Assembly: GCF_003308995.1 (NCBI RefSeq)
Contig: NZ_QFFJ01000001.1
Span: forward strand, 2,542,001 to 2,606,000
Source: Chitinophaga flava
GTDB taxonomy: Bacteria > Bacteroidota > Bacteroidia > Chitinophagales > Chitinophagaceae
Direction of reading: 5' to 3'
DNA length: 64,000 nt
The translations under genes and the position numbers were made by a program. The notes beneath the pieces were generated by a model. It had not been told where the DNA came from. It saw nothing but the letters and a program-made list of their open reading frames with translations, and did no database searches. This document shows positions 41,730 to 49,630 of this stretch, piece after piece (position 1 is the first letter of the stretch; each line of letters begins with the position of its first letter).

Positions 41730-42734
41730 CTAAATATTTAAACTGAAACTAAAATCATAACTTATCTTGTCAAAATTATTCACATTTTCTTTCCAGCCCG
41801 ATTCGTTATGGCTTACATCAACGATCTGGCTGGTATTCATATTCCTGAATTTTTCCGTAATCGTTTCCAAGGTAGCTAATTCAATTTGAGTCAAAGCATC
41901 TAATAAATTGACAGAGGTTGTCTCCTCATCATTATAAAACTTATCACCTCCATATTCGCCAAAATCGACTTCGGTTACTTTAACATATCCTTTATTCACT
42001 GCAGCGTTATAAAGTCCTCCATAGTTGGTGGGTACAGGTCCTCTTTGTATTGCTTTATAGGTTATACCACTAATGCTCATGCCATATTTTTTATAGTGAC
42101 TAAAGTCAGCATAAAACATTAGCTTATTTAAAGCTGTTGTAAATGGTTGCAAAGCCGTAGAAAAATAGTTAATCATGGCCCCGATTCTCTTAATACCCGG
42201 AACCCTAAAACCATTGTAAATATTAGGTAAGCAATCTTTAAAGAGAGAGAAGGCTAACTGACCTTCGTCTTCATATAATTGCGGATCACGAAATTTAGAA
42301 ATTGTCTCCAGTACTTCCGCATATTCTGTTGCATCCCAGGAGGATTTATTAATTTCAACGAGTTTCACAAATTCCTGGGGGTCTGCAACCAATCGAATAT
42401 ATCTTCCGATGGAAATACTTGGCATTTCACCTGCTTCATAATTTCGATATACATTAATACCAAGCCCAAGTATCTCGCTCATTTTGGCTGCACTAAGTCC
42501 ATACTTTGATCTGGCATGCTTAATCTCTTCAATAGAAGGAATACCAAACCTGGACCTGTACTTATTATGGACCTGGGTAATATTAAGTGTGTCCAGTTCA
42601 TCATTCGTAAATTGCTCGCCACTCTCTTCGCAGACATAATAATGATATATTATCTCGAACTTTTCTTTTCTAAACTCGAATGTTCGGGATTCTCTTTCTA
42701 ATCTAACGTTGCCGCCGGTAAATGGACTTTTCAT
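41730..42734 (-). CDS. MqsA-like antitoxin fused to a Panacea (DUF4065) domain
   Basis: 334 residues. The start aligns by eye with MqsA (MKSPFTGGNVRL in place of MKCPxC..., then FRKEKFEIIYHYYVCEESGEQF), but three of the four zinc cysteines are gone. A helix-turn-helix of the MqsA/Xre kind spans about 64-118 (KYGLSAAKMSEILGLGINVYRNYEAGEMP). After a linker comes a Panacea domain about 198-318 (LNKLMFYADFSHYKKYG, ISGITYKAIQRGPVPTNYGGL, DVSHNESGWKE), known from antitoxins paired with many different toxins. Its ATG overlaps the toxin stop by 4 bases (ATGA). Visibly more AT-rich than neighbours. It probably binds the toxin and represses the operon. Confidence 0.85.
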   Translation of the reverse strand: MKSPFTGGNVRLERESRTFEFRKEKFEIIYHYYVCEESGEQFTNDELDTLNITQVHNKYRSRFGIPSIEEIKHARSKYGLSAAKMSEILGLGINVYRNYEAGEMPSISIGRYIRLVADPQEFVKLVEINKSSWDATEYAEVLETISKFRDPQLYEDEGQLAFSLFKDCLPNIYNGFRVPGIKRIGAMINYFSTALQPFTTALNKLMFYADFSHYKKYGMSISGITYKAIQRGPVPTNYGGLYNAAVNKGYVKVTEVDFGEYGGDKFYNDEETTSVNLLDALTQIELATLETITEKFRNMNTSQIVDVSHNESGWKENVNNFDKISYDFSFSLNI

Positions 42735-43088
42735 AATCTTAACTTTAAAGGGTACTTCATTGGAAATTCCGATTGATGAAAAGAAATACAGATTACACCA
42801 GTGCTGGGATGTCCTAGAGTGATTTTAATATATATTTCTACTTCGTTGTGTGTTTTGCCAAAGACCCACATCTTTGCTCCTCCATTTAAAATATCATCCA
42901 AAGGGCCTTGGCTATAATCAGTTACTTCTATTCGTTTAATTATTTCTGTTCTTTGGTTAGGGGTCAGTTCTAAATCTAAAAGTGCTTGCGTGTTCTTACC
43001 TCTGTCGTTCCGATAAATAATGGCTCCATAAACTCAATTTAACTTTAAAATCAGCTAAAAATTGCGCTACTTCATCATAAGTTGTCAT
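42731..43088 (-). pseudogene. MqsR-like toxin interrupted by a frameshift
   Basis: From ATG 43088 the minus strand reads MTTYDEVAQFLADFKVKLS, then stops after ten more codons. Moving one base forward near 43031 opens a frame to TGA at 42731-42733: YGAIIYRNDRGKNTQALLDL, RTEIIKRIEVTDYSQGPLDD, MWVFGKTHNEVEIYIKITLG, VICISFHQSEFPMKYP. The joined product (about 118 residues) has the plan of Bacteroidota MqsR-family RNA-cleaving toxins, including the YSxGP and WVFGK...EIYIKI segments. The total length, 358 bases, is one more than a multiple of three. No start codon rescues the second frame. Inactivated toxin, sequence error or recoding are the options. Confidence 0.75.
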
Positions 43089-43115
43089 ACAAAAGAGAGT
43101 ATCGGATTCATAAAA

Positions 43116-43145
43116 CAAATATAAACTAAAAAACCCACAACACAA
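43116..43145 (-). promoter_or_regulatory. promoter of the toxin-antitoxin operon
   Basis: On the minus strand: TTG (43143-43145), exactly 19 bases, then TATATTTG (43116-43123), matching the Bacteroidota consensus in full. The -33 TTG lies inside the palindrome at 43142-43157. Leader to ATG 43088 is about 20 bases. Confidence 0.82.
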
Positions 43146-43157
43146 CTAATTAGTTGT
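43142..43157. promoter_or_regulatory. operator palindrome 1 (over the -33 box)
   Basis: ACAACTAATTAGTTGT, a perfect 16-bp palindrome overlapping the -33 element of the toxin-antitoxin promoter. It is well placed for autorepression by the helix-turn-helix antitoxin. Confidence 0.65.
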
Positions 43158-43275
43158 ATTTCAAAAAAGAAAAAACAACCATCCGACAGCCAGTAAAATA
43201 ATTATTTATAATATCTAAATTTATTAATTGCTGGAAACAAACAAATTAAATCTCTAGAAATATAAATTTAAAAAA

Positions 43276-43291
43276 ACAACTTATTAGTTGA
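43276..43291. promoter_or_regulatory. operator palindrome 2
   Basis: ACAACTTATTAGTTGA, 14 of 16 bases identical to palindrome 1 and centred 134 bases further upstream. A second binding site for the same regulator would allow cooperative binding or looping. Confidence 0.5.
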
Positions 43292-43329
43292 ACAAACAAA
43301 AATATCATTCACATGTTTTTAATAAAAGG

Positions 43330-43359
43330 AAAGGCCCCGGCAGTCACGCCAGGGCCTTT
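43330..43359 (-). terminator. terminator of the first GH92 gene
   Basis: AAAGGCCCCGGC and GCCAGGGCCTTT pair over 12 bases with one G-T pair and a 6-base loop; T-rich sequence follows on the minus strand. It lies 25 bases past the stop at 43384. Confidence 0.8.
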
Positions 43360-43383
43360 TTGCATTTTATATATTCGAACACA

Positions 43384-45672
43384 TCACTTCTTCGCTTTAG
43401 GCCCCATAAAAAACGTAATATTTCCACCGTTCATAATCTCACTGTGTGTGATATACAAACGGTCGAGCGCTTTACCATTCAGCAACACTTTCTGCACATA
43501 TACATTTTTATCTCCCTGATTTTTTACGTCGATGATAAACGTTTTACCGTTTTCGAGTTGCAGGGTGGCTTTATCCACTGCGGGGCTTCCCAGCGAATAC
43601 TGGTCGGAGCCGGGGCATACAGGATAAAATCCAAGGGAACTGAAAATATACCAGGCACTCATCTGGCCACAGTCATCGTTACCACCAAGACCATCAGGAC
43701 CCGGATGATACATTTTTTTCAGGATCATCCGTATACGTTCCTGTGTTTTCCACGGATAGCCGGTCCAGTTATACAGATAGGCCACATGGTGAGAAGGCTC
43801 ATTACCATGCACATAATTGCCAATAATACCATCACGGGTAATGTCTTCCGTTTCCGCGAAGTATTTATCCGGTAACTCCATGGTGAACAATGAATCCAGA
43901 TGTTGGGTGAATTGTTTTTTTCCACCCATCATGGCAATCATATCATCAGGATTGTGAGGCACATAAAGACTGTAGTTCCAGGCATTGCCCTCAATAAAGC
44001 CCTGGTCATGTGTTTGCAGCGGATCAAACGCCGCTTTGAAAGTGCCGTCGTTCAACCGTGGCCGCATAAAACCAATGGTTTTATCGTAAACATTTTTATA
44101 ATTATTGGAACGTTTGATGAATTCTTCGTAGATATCCGTTCTGCCCAGCTTTTTAGCTACTTGTGCGATACACCAGTCATCATAGGCATACTCGAGTGTT
44201 TTGGAAACAGAAGAGCCGTTTTTATCTTCCGGCACATAACCCATGTCCATATAGTAGCCCAGCCCATCGTAATTGCGGTGTCTGGCAGTGGTCACACAGA
44301 CATCCAGGGCTTTGTTTGCATCAAAAGGTGCATTGCCTTTCATGATAGCGTCTGCAATCACTGATACGCTGTGATATCCGATCATACACCAGTTTTCGTT
44401 GGCATAATGCGACCAGATGGGCAGCATATGCTGTACGCTTTGGTCGTAATGATTTATCATCGACTGTATCATATCGGCATTCCGTTTCGGCTGCACGATG
44501 TTAAACAGCGGATGTAATGCCCGGTAGGTATCCCACAGGGAAAAGGTAGTATAATTCGTATATCCGTTGGCGGTATGATTGTTCATATCCAGTCCGCGGT
44601 ACTGCCCGTCCACATCCATGTAGGTAGTAGGATTGATGAAGGCGTGATACATCGCGGTATAGAAGTTTTCCTTCTCTTCTCTGCTGCCGGATTCGATATG
44701 TACTTTATTCAGCTCTTTAGTCCACAGCGCCTGGCCTTCCTGTTTTACCTGATCAAAGTCCCATCCCGGGATTTCTGCCCGCAGGTTTTTCAGGGCACCT
44801 TCGGTGCTTACCGGAGAGATGGCAAATTTTATTTTGATTTTTTCTCCTGCGGTGGTGTTAAAATCAAACCAGGCGCGGATTTGCCGGCCTGCCATTTCCG
44901 GGAAGTTTTTTGTCTGGTCGAACTTGCGGTAGAAGCCTTTGTACACATCGTTTGTATAGTTACGATGTCCGTATTCCTTAAATGGTTTGGAGAACACCAT
45001 CGCAAAATATTCTATCCTTGTGCGCGCCCAACCGCTGGTTTGCCGGAAACCCGTTACCAGCGTATCATTTTCGACCCTTACAAAAGTCCATACATTTTTA
45101 TTGGGATAGTTGTAAATGCCTGACATGAAGTCGAGGATAATGTGCGACTGATCAGAAGCCGGAAAGGTATACTGATGAAAACCAACGCGGTTGCTGGCTG
45201 TCAGTTCAGCCAGGATACCATCGTCTTCCAGTTTTACTTTGTAATAGGCAGGTTCTGCTACTTCGGTACTATGCGAAAACCTGCTACGGTAGCCACTTTC
45301 AGGATGATCTGCGGTGCCAGGGTTCAGCTGAAGTGTTCCGGTAGTGGGCATAATAAGAAAATCGCCTAGGTCGGAGTGGCCGGTGCCGCTGAAATGGGTA
45401 TGACTGAAACCAACGATGGTTTTGTCTTCATACTGATAACCGGCACAATACTTATACACATCCGGGTTGTATTTCCCGTTCATCTCATAAGAGAGCGTGT
45501 CTGTTTCCGGGCTTAGCTGCACCATACCAAAAGGCACGGTAGCACCGGGATAGGTATGTCCCATACGTTGGGTACCAGTGATGGGTTTCACATATGAAAG
45601 CACATTTTCCTGTGCAAAAAGTGAACAGCAAATACAGCTGAGTATGGTCGATAAAAAAATCCTGCTGGTCAT
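43384..45672 (-). CDS. GH92 alpha-mannosidase
   Basis: 762 residues. Signal peptide (to about 20, SLFAQ). The GH92 N-terminal beta-sandwich spans about 25-260 (TYPGATVPFGMVQLSPET, GYQYEDKTIVGFSHTHFSGTGHSD). The catalytic (alpha/alpha)6 domain runs from about 310, with FSLWDTYRALHPLF, MIGYHSVSVIADA, LEYAYDDW, the catalytic-acid motif GNEPSHH (E625) and GGNDDCGQMSAWYIFSSLGFYP (acidic pair 666-667). GH92 enzymes are calcium-dependent inverting exo-alpha-mannosidases. The Glu makes ordinary mannosidase chemistry likely. Linkage preference cannot be told. It follows a second GH92 gene on the same strand after a small hairpin. Confidence 0.95.
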   Translation of the reverse strand: MTSRIFLSTILSCICCSLFAQENVLSYVKPITGTQRMGHTYPGATVPFGMVQLSPETDTLSYEMNGKYNPDVYKYCAGYQYEDKTIVGFSHTHFSGTGHSDLGDFLIMPTTGTLQLNPGTADHPESGYRSRFSHSTEVAEPAYYKVKLEDDGILAELTASNRVGFHQYTFPASDQSHIILDFMSGIYNYPNKNVWTFVRVENDTLVTGFRQTSGWARTRIEYFAMVFSKPFKEYGHRNYTNDVYKGFYRKFDQTKNFPEMAGRQIRAWFDFNTTAGEKIKIKFAISPVSTEGALKNLRAEIPGWDFDQVKQEGQALWTKELNKVHIESGSREEKENFYTAMYHAFINPTTYMDVDGQYRGLDMNNHTANGYTNYTTFSLWDTYRALHPLFNIVQPKRNADMIQSMINHYDQSVQHMLPIWSHYANENWCMIGYHSVSVIADAIMKGNAPFDANKALDVCVTTARHRNYDGLGYYMDMGYVPEDKNGSSVSKTLEYAYDDWCIAQVAKKLGRTDIYEEFIKRSNNYKNVYDKTIGFMRPRLNDGTFKAAFDPLQTHDQGFIEGNAWNYSLYVPHNPDDMIAMMGGKKQFTQHLDSLFTMELPDKYFAETEDITRDGIIGNYVHGNEPSHHVAYLYNWTGYPWKTQERIRMILKKMYHPGPDGLGGNDDCGQMSAWYIFSSLGFYPVCPGSDQYSLGSPAVDKATLQLENGKTFIIDVKNQGDKNVYVQKVLLNGKALDRLYITHSEIMNGGNITFFMGPKAKK

Positions 45673-45709
45673 CGGTATCAGTTTAACATGTTCTGACTTA
45701 AAAACTCTT

Positions 45710-45729
45710 CATCCCGAAGAATCGGGATG
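45710..45729 (-). terminator. short hairpin between the GH92 genes
   Basis: CATCCCGA and TCGGGATG pair perfectly around AGAA; on the minus strand GAGTTTTTAAG follows. A weak terminator or attenuator between the two GH92 genes. Confidence 0.5.
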
Positions 45730-45768
45730 GATTATTTACAGTGAACAATGAAATTCTTCTATATCGTA

Positions 45769-48060
45769 TTATTTGTTGGCTGTTGAATACGAATAAGGGA
45801 AAGCAGCCGGCTGGGTACCTCTCGTTTTTTCAGGAGTAGCGCCCATTTGGAATACCAGTTTTCCTCCTTTCTGGAGGTCCTGGTGGCTGATCCAGTTTTT
45901 CGTATAGGGGACACCGTTTAAGGCGGCTTTTTGTACATACAGGTTCTTATCACTGTTGCCTGGTGCGTCGATCACCATTTTTTTACCATCTTCCAGAGTC
46001 ATGGTAAGTTTGGCAAACAGGGGAGTACCTAATACATATTGTTGTGTACCGGGGCATACGGGATAGAAGCCCATAGCGGAGAACACGTACCAGGCAGAGG
46101 TCTGTCCGTTGTCTTCATCACCGCAATAGCCGTCTGGAGTGGCTTTATAGAGGCGTTCCATCACCTGACGGATCCAGTACTGGGTTTTCCAGGGCTGGCC
46201 GGCATAGTTATACAGATAGATCATGTGCTGAATGGGCTGGTTGCCATGTGCATACTGGCCCATGTTCATGATCTGCATTTCGCGGATCTCATGAATAACA
46301 GAACCGTAGTAGCTTTCATCGTATACCGGCGGCATTTTGAAAACGGAATCCAGCATAGTGGCAAACATGGTACGGCCACCCATCAGGTCAGACAGACCTT
46401 GTACATCGTGGAACACAGACCAGGTATAGTGCCAGCTGTTGCCTTCCGTAAAGGCATCACCCCATTTAAAAGGATTGAAAGGTGTCTGGAAGCGGCCATC
46501 TTTGTTTTTACCGCGCATCAGTTTGGTTTCCGGATCAAAGAGATTACGGTAGTTCTGAGAGCGTTTCGCAAAACGTTCCACTTCTTCCTTAGGTCTGTTC
46601 AGTGCTTTGGCCAGCTGGTAGATAGTAAAGTCATCATAGGCATATTCCAGTGTACGGGCAGCATTTTCGTTGATGTCCACGTTGTAGGGAACATAACCCA
46701 GTTCGTTATAGTATTTCACCCCTTTGCGGCCTACAGATTCAAGCGGGCCTTCATTTTCCGTATTCTTCAGGATCGCTTCATAGAGGGTATTGATATCATA
46801 ACCACGGATACCTTTGAGATAAGCATCAGCGATGAGAGAAGCGGAGTTGGAGCCGATCATACAATCGCGGTGACCAGGGCTCGCCCATTCAGGCAACCAA
46901 CCGCTTTCTTTATAGCTGTTGGCCAGACCTTCCATGATATGTGCACTCAGCGAAGGATACATAAGAGTGAAGAAAGGATGCACCGCACGGAAGGTATCCC
47001 AGAAACCATTGTCAGTAAACATGTAGCCGGGCAGTACTTGTCCGTTGAATGGACTGTAATGCACGATTTCATTCTTAGCATTGATCTCATAGAACTTGCG
47101 CGGGAACAGCATGGTGCGGTACAGCGAAGAGTAGAAAGTACTTACCTGTGCAGAGGTACCACCTTCCACGGAGAGGCGGCCCAGCTCTTTATTCCAGATA
47201 TCTTTTGCTTTTTTACAGGTGATGTCGAAACTATCTTTGCCGACTTCCCTTTGCAGGTTGAGTTCAGCCTGTTCAAAGCTGATGAAGGAAGAAGCTGTTC
47301 TTGCTACTACCTGCTCACCTCGTTTGGTTTTGAAGCCTACTACTGCACCGGAATGGTCGGCCTGCAGCTCCAGTTGCCCTTTCAGCAGGGTAGAGTCTTT
47401 CCAGGTAGTAGCTACGGTAAACGGTTTATCAAAATAGATGACAAAATAGTTTTTGAAGTTGGTTGGTACGCCACCACTGTTTTTGGTGGTGTAACCGATG
47501 ATCTTCTGTTCCTGTGGTAATATTTTAATATAGGATCCCTTATCAAAAGCATCTACTACGACGAAGGCGCTGTCGGTAGTAGGGAAGGTAAAACGAAGCT
47601 GGGCAGCGCGTTCTGTGGGAGTGATCTCGGTGGTCACGTCAGCATCCGCGAGGTAAACGCTGTAATAATAAGGTTTGGCTACTTCTGTTTTATGGGAGAA
47701 CCAGCTGGCTCTTTTGTTCTGGTCGAACTTCAGGCTGCCGGTAACGGGCATGATGGCAAACTGGCCATAGTCGTTGATCCAGGGAGAAGGCTGGTGTGTT
47801 TGTTTAAAGCCTCTGATTTTATCGGCCGCATATTGATATGCCCATCCGTTGCCCATGGTATTGGTCTGGGGCATCCAGAAGTTCATCCCCCAGGGCAGGG
47901 CGATGGCAGGATAGGTGTTACCATTTGACAGGCTTACTTTAGAATCGGTACCCATCAGGGTATTGACCCATTCTACCGGTTCAGCAACTTTGTACACAGT
48001 CTGGCTTTGGGCGCCATGCATACAAAATAAGGCAGCTGCCAGCAATCCAACTTTTTTCAT
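45769..48060 (-). CDS. GH92 family protein with Gln at the catalytic-acid position
   Basis: 763 residues from ATG 48060 (MKKVGLLAAALFCMHGAQSQ, signal peptide); an upstream start at 48087 would bury the signal. The GH92 layout is complete: NTYPAIALPWGMNFWMPQT, NGFWDTFRAVHPFF, MIGSNSASLIADAYLKG, LEYAYDDFTIYQLAK, GDEDNGQTSAWYVFSAMGFYP. Where the neighbouring paralogue has GNEPSHH, this protein reads GNQPIQH, putting Gln 608 in place of the general-acid Glu. Known GH92 members with this change act on mannose linked through phosphate, whose leaving group needs no acid. That would fit, but a different specificity or a weak enzyme is possible. Confidence 0.92.
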   Translation of the reverse strand: MKKVGLLAAALFCMHGAQSQTVYKVAEPVEWVNTLMGTDSKVSLSNGNTYPAIALPWGMNFWMPQTNTMGNGWAYQYAADKIRGFKQTHQPSPWINDYGQFAIMPVTGSLKFDQNKRASWFSHKTEVAKPYYYSVYLADADVTTEITPTERAAQLRFTFPTTDSAFVVVDAFDKGSYIKILPQEQKIIGYTTKNSGGVPTNFKNYFVIYFDKPFTVATTWKDSTLLKGQLELQADHSGAVVGFKTKRGEQVVARTASSFISFEQAELNLQREVGKDSFDITCKKAKDIWNKELGRLSVEGGTSAQVSTFYSSLYRTMLFPRKFYEINAKNEIVHYSPFNGQVLPGYMFTDNGFWDTFRAVHPFFTLMYPSLSAHIMEGLANSYKESGWLPEWASPGHRDCMIGSNSASLIADAYLKGIRGYDINTLYEAILKNTENEGPLESVGRKGVKYYNELGYVPYNVDINENAARTLEYAYDDFTIYQLAKALNRPKEEVERFAKRSQNYRNLFDPETKLMRGKNKDGRFQTPFNPFKWGDAFTEGNSWHYTWSVFHDVQGLSDLMGGRTMFATMLDSVFKMPPVYDESYYGSVIHEIREMQIMNMGQYAHGNQPIQHMIYLYNYAGQPWKTQYWIRQVMERLYKATPDGYCGDEDNGQTSAWYVFSAMGFYPVCPGTQQYVLGTPLFAKLTMTLEDGKKMVIDAPGNSDKNLYVQKAALNGVPYTKNWISHQDLQKGGKLVFQMGATPEKTRGTQPAAFPYSYSTANK

Positions 48061-48357
48061 GTAGTAGTGGTGTTTCCCGCAAGGCAAAACAGGCCGGCAA
48101 AGGCACTGGGTTTGTGTTTCAGGCTGAGGGAAATATTCCCCGCTTTGCCGGCTGATATTACGATGCGTGCAATTATTAGAAAAATCGATTTAGCATCAAT
48201 ACAGAAAAAAAAGATTCAATGAATCCTTATCCTCTTTTCCGAAGGAGAATGATAGGTTCCCCCTCCGGAAACAGGTTTAAATGTATAAATATTTTCGGAT
48301 CTAAAGCAGGTATTGACCATTTTTTTGCCGGGAAATTAGATGAGTGGCAGACGGTTC
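48061..48357. other. region between LacI gene stop and GH92 start
   Basis: 297 bases: the 5' leader and presumed promoter of the GH92 gene on the minus strand. It holds an inverted repeat GCCGGCAAAG (48093-48102) / CTTTGCCGGC (48143-48152) in the leader, and the AAATCGATTT palindrome. No open frame of note and no exact -7 box. Confidence 0.5.
48182..48191. promoter_or_regulatory. possible LacI-type operator
   Basis: AAATCGATTT, a perfect 10-bp palindrome with a central CG, about 122 bases before the GH92 start. LacI-family operators share this symmetric CG-centred form, and a LacI regulator gene ends 167 bases away. A single short site, so tentative. Confidence 0.35.
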
Positions 48358-49374
48358 TTATGCGGAGCCACGCAGAATAAACTTCCCGGGCAGTTCCACG
48401 GCCTGTTTTTTAACGGGCACGGGCTTTTTGCCCAGCTGCTGCATCAGCATAGCGATGGCGGTTTTGGCAATTCCTTCTATAGGCTGTTCTATGACAGAAA
48501 TACCGGGAGGGTACAGGCGGAAGATATCATGATCGTCGAAGCAGATCACAGACAGGTCGTCCGGCATCCGGAGCCCCAGCTGGGCGATAGCTTCCAGTCC
48601 CAGGATACCCAGGTAGTTGGTAGCAAAGAAGATGGCCTCTATTTCAGGATTATCCTGTATGAACTGCTGCATTTCCAGCAGGGAGTCTTCCCGTTGTTTA
48701 TGGTATTTAAGATGCAGGATATGTTTCTTCCGGACAGGGATTCCATGGTCCTTCATGGTGGTCATGTAGCCACGGAGGCGTTCCTGCAGCTGGATCAGTT
48801 TAACCTCCACGGTCACAAAAGCTATCTTGGTGAATCCTTTACTGATAAGGTGTTCCATGCCCTGCTTTACGCCGCCGAAGTTATCGATGAGTACATAAGG
48901 CGCTTTAATGGCAGGAAAGTAGCTGTCCATCAGCACTACAGGCTTATGATGCTGTACCAGCTGTTGTATCTCCTTTTCCATACCGGGTGCAGGAGTGATC
49001 AGGTATCCATCTACCATCTGGCGGCCCAGCATACGGATCAGATCCCCACCTTTCTGGGCATTGTTTTCGGTGCTGCAATACACCACATTGTAGCCCATCT
49101 GCTCTGCTTCTGTTTCGATGGTTTTAGCCAGACTGGCAAAGAAGCTGCCGGAGATGCTTTCCACGATCAGGCCCAGGGTTTTGGATTGCCCGGTGCGCAG
49201 GTTAACAGCCACCCTGTGTGGCTCATACCCTGACTTTTCCACCACCTGCATGATTTTGGCTGCGACCTCGTCGCGTATCCTCATCTGCTTTCCTTTCCCG
49301 TTGAGTACAAAGGATACAGTAGAAGGTGCCACACCGGCCATCTTGGCGACATCCTTCAGTGTAAGTCTCTTCAT
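48358..49374 (-). CDS. LacI-family transcriptional regulator
   Basis: 338 residues. The N-terminal helix-turn-helix is classic (LTLKDVAKMAGVAPSTVSFVLNGKGKQMRI, about 3-32), followed by the hinge helix (VAVNLRTGQSKTLG). The periplasmic-binding-protein-like effector domain covers about 66-335 (LIVESISGSFFASLAKTIE, DGYLITPAPGMEKEIQQL, IEAIFFATNYLGILGLEAIAQLG, VICFDDHDIFRLYPPGISVIEQP). It is transcribed towards the two GH92 genes on the same strand, which makes it their likely regulator, with a mannose-type sugar or derivative as effector. The effector itself is not shown. Confidence 0.94.
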   Translation of the reverse strand: MKRLTLKDVAKMAGVAPSTVSFVLNGKGKQMRIRDEVAAKIMQVVEKSGYEPHRVAVNLRTGQSKTLGLIVESISGSFFASLAKTIETEAEQMGYNVVYCSTENNAQKGGDLIRMLGRQMVDGYLITPAPGMEKEIQQLVQHHKPVVLMDSYFPAIKAPYVLIDNFGGVKQGMEHLISKGFTKIAFVTVEVKLIQLQERLRGYMTTMKDHGIPVRKKHILHLKYHKQREDSLLEMQQFIQDNPEIEAIFFATNYLGILGLEAIAQLGLRMPDDLSVICFDDHDIFRLYPPGISVIEQPIEGIAKTAIAMLMQQLGKKPVPVKKQAVELPGKFILRGSA

Positions 49375-49630
49375 TAGCGCTTTAGTTAGTTTGATTGGTT
49401 TTCAGCTGCACCATTTGTGAGACTTACAGATTACTCCCGGGTGTCTTAACGATGCATCGGCCGGGAAATTACAAAAAACTGTTAAATCATTTCAAACTAC
49501 CCTCAAAATGGCTATCTTACAGGAGTACGGTCCGGCACATGAATACTAAGAGACTGAAGTAAGCGTTATACAAATAAGCCGGCCATATCAACACAACTGG
49601 TCTGTAGCCAACTGACATTCAATAATTATT

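Larger units (their letters stand above)
43089..43383. other. AT-rich control region upstream of the toxin-antitoxin genes
   Basis: Very AT-rich stretch holding the toxin promoter, two related palindromes (43142-43157 and 43276-43291) and, at the right end, the terminator of the GH92 gene. No other gene seen. Confidence 0.6.

Noticed and set aside
43028..43034. programmed frameshift as the explanation for the split toxin
   Set aside because: No slippery heptamer, stop-codon pause or downstream pseudoknot is visible, so it is not the favoured reading, though it is left open as a test.
43288..43875. 195-codon plus-strand frame overlapping the GH92 3' end
   Set aside because: Runs through the GH92 terminator and antisense to the gene; no protein family.
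46039..47520. 493-codon open frame antisense to the second GH92 gene
   Set aside because: Complementary-strand artefact of the GH92 codon usage.
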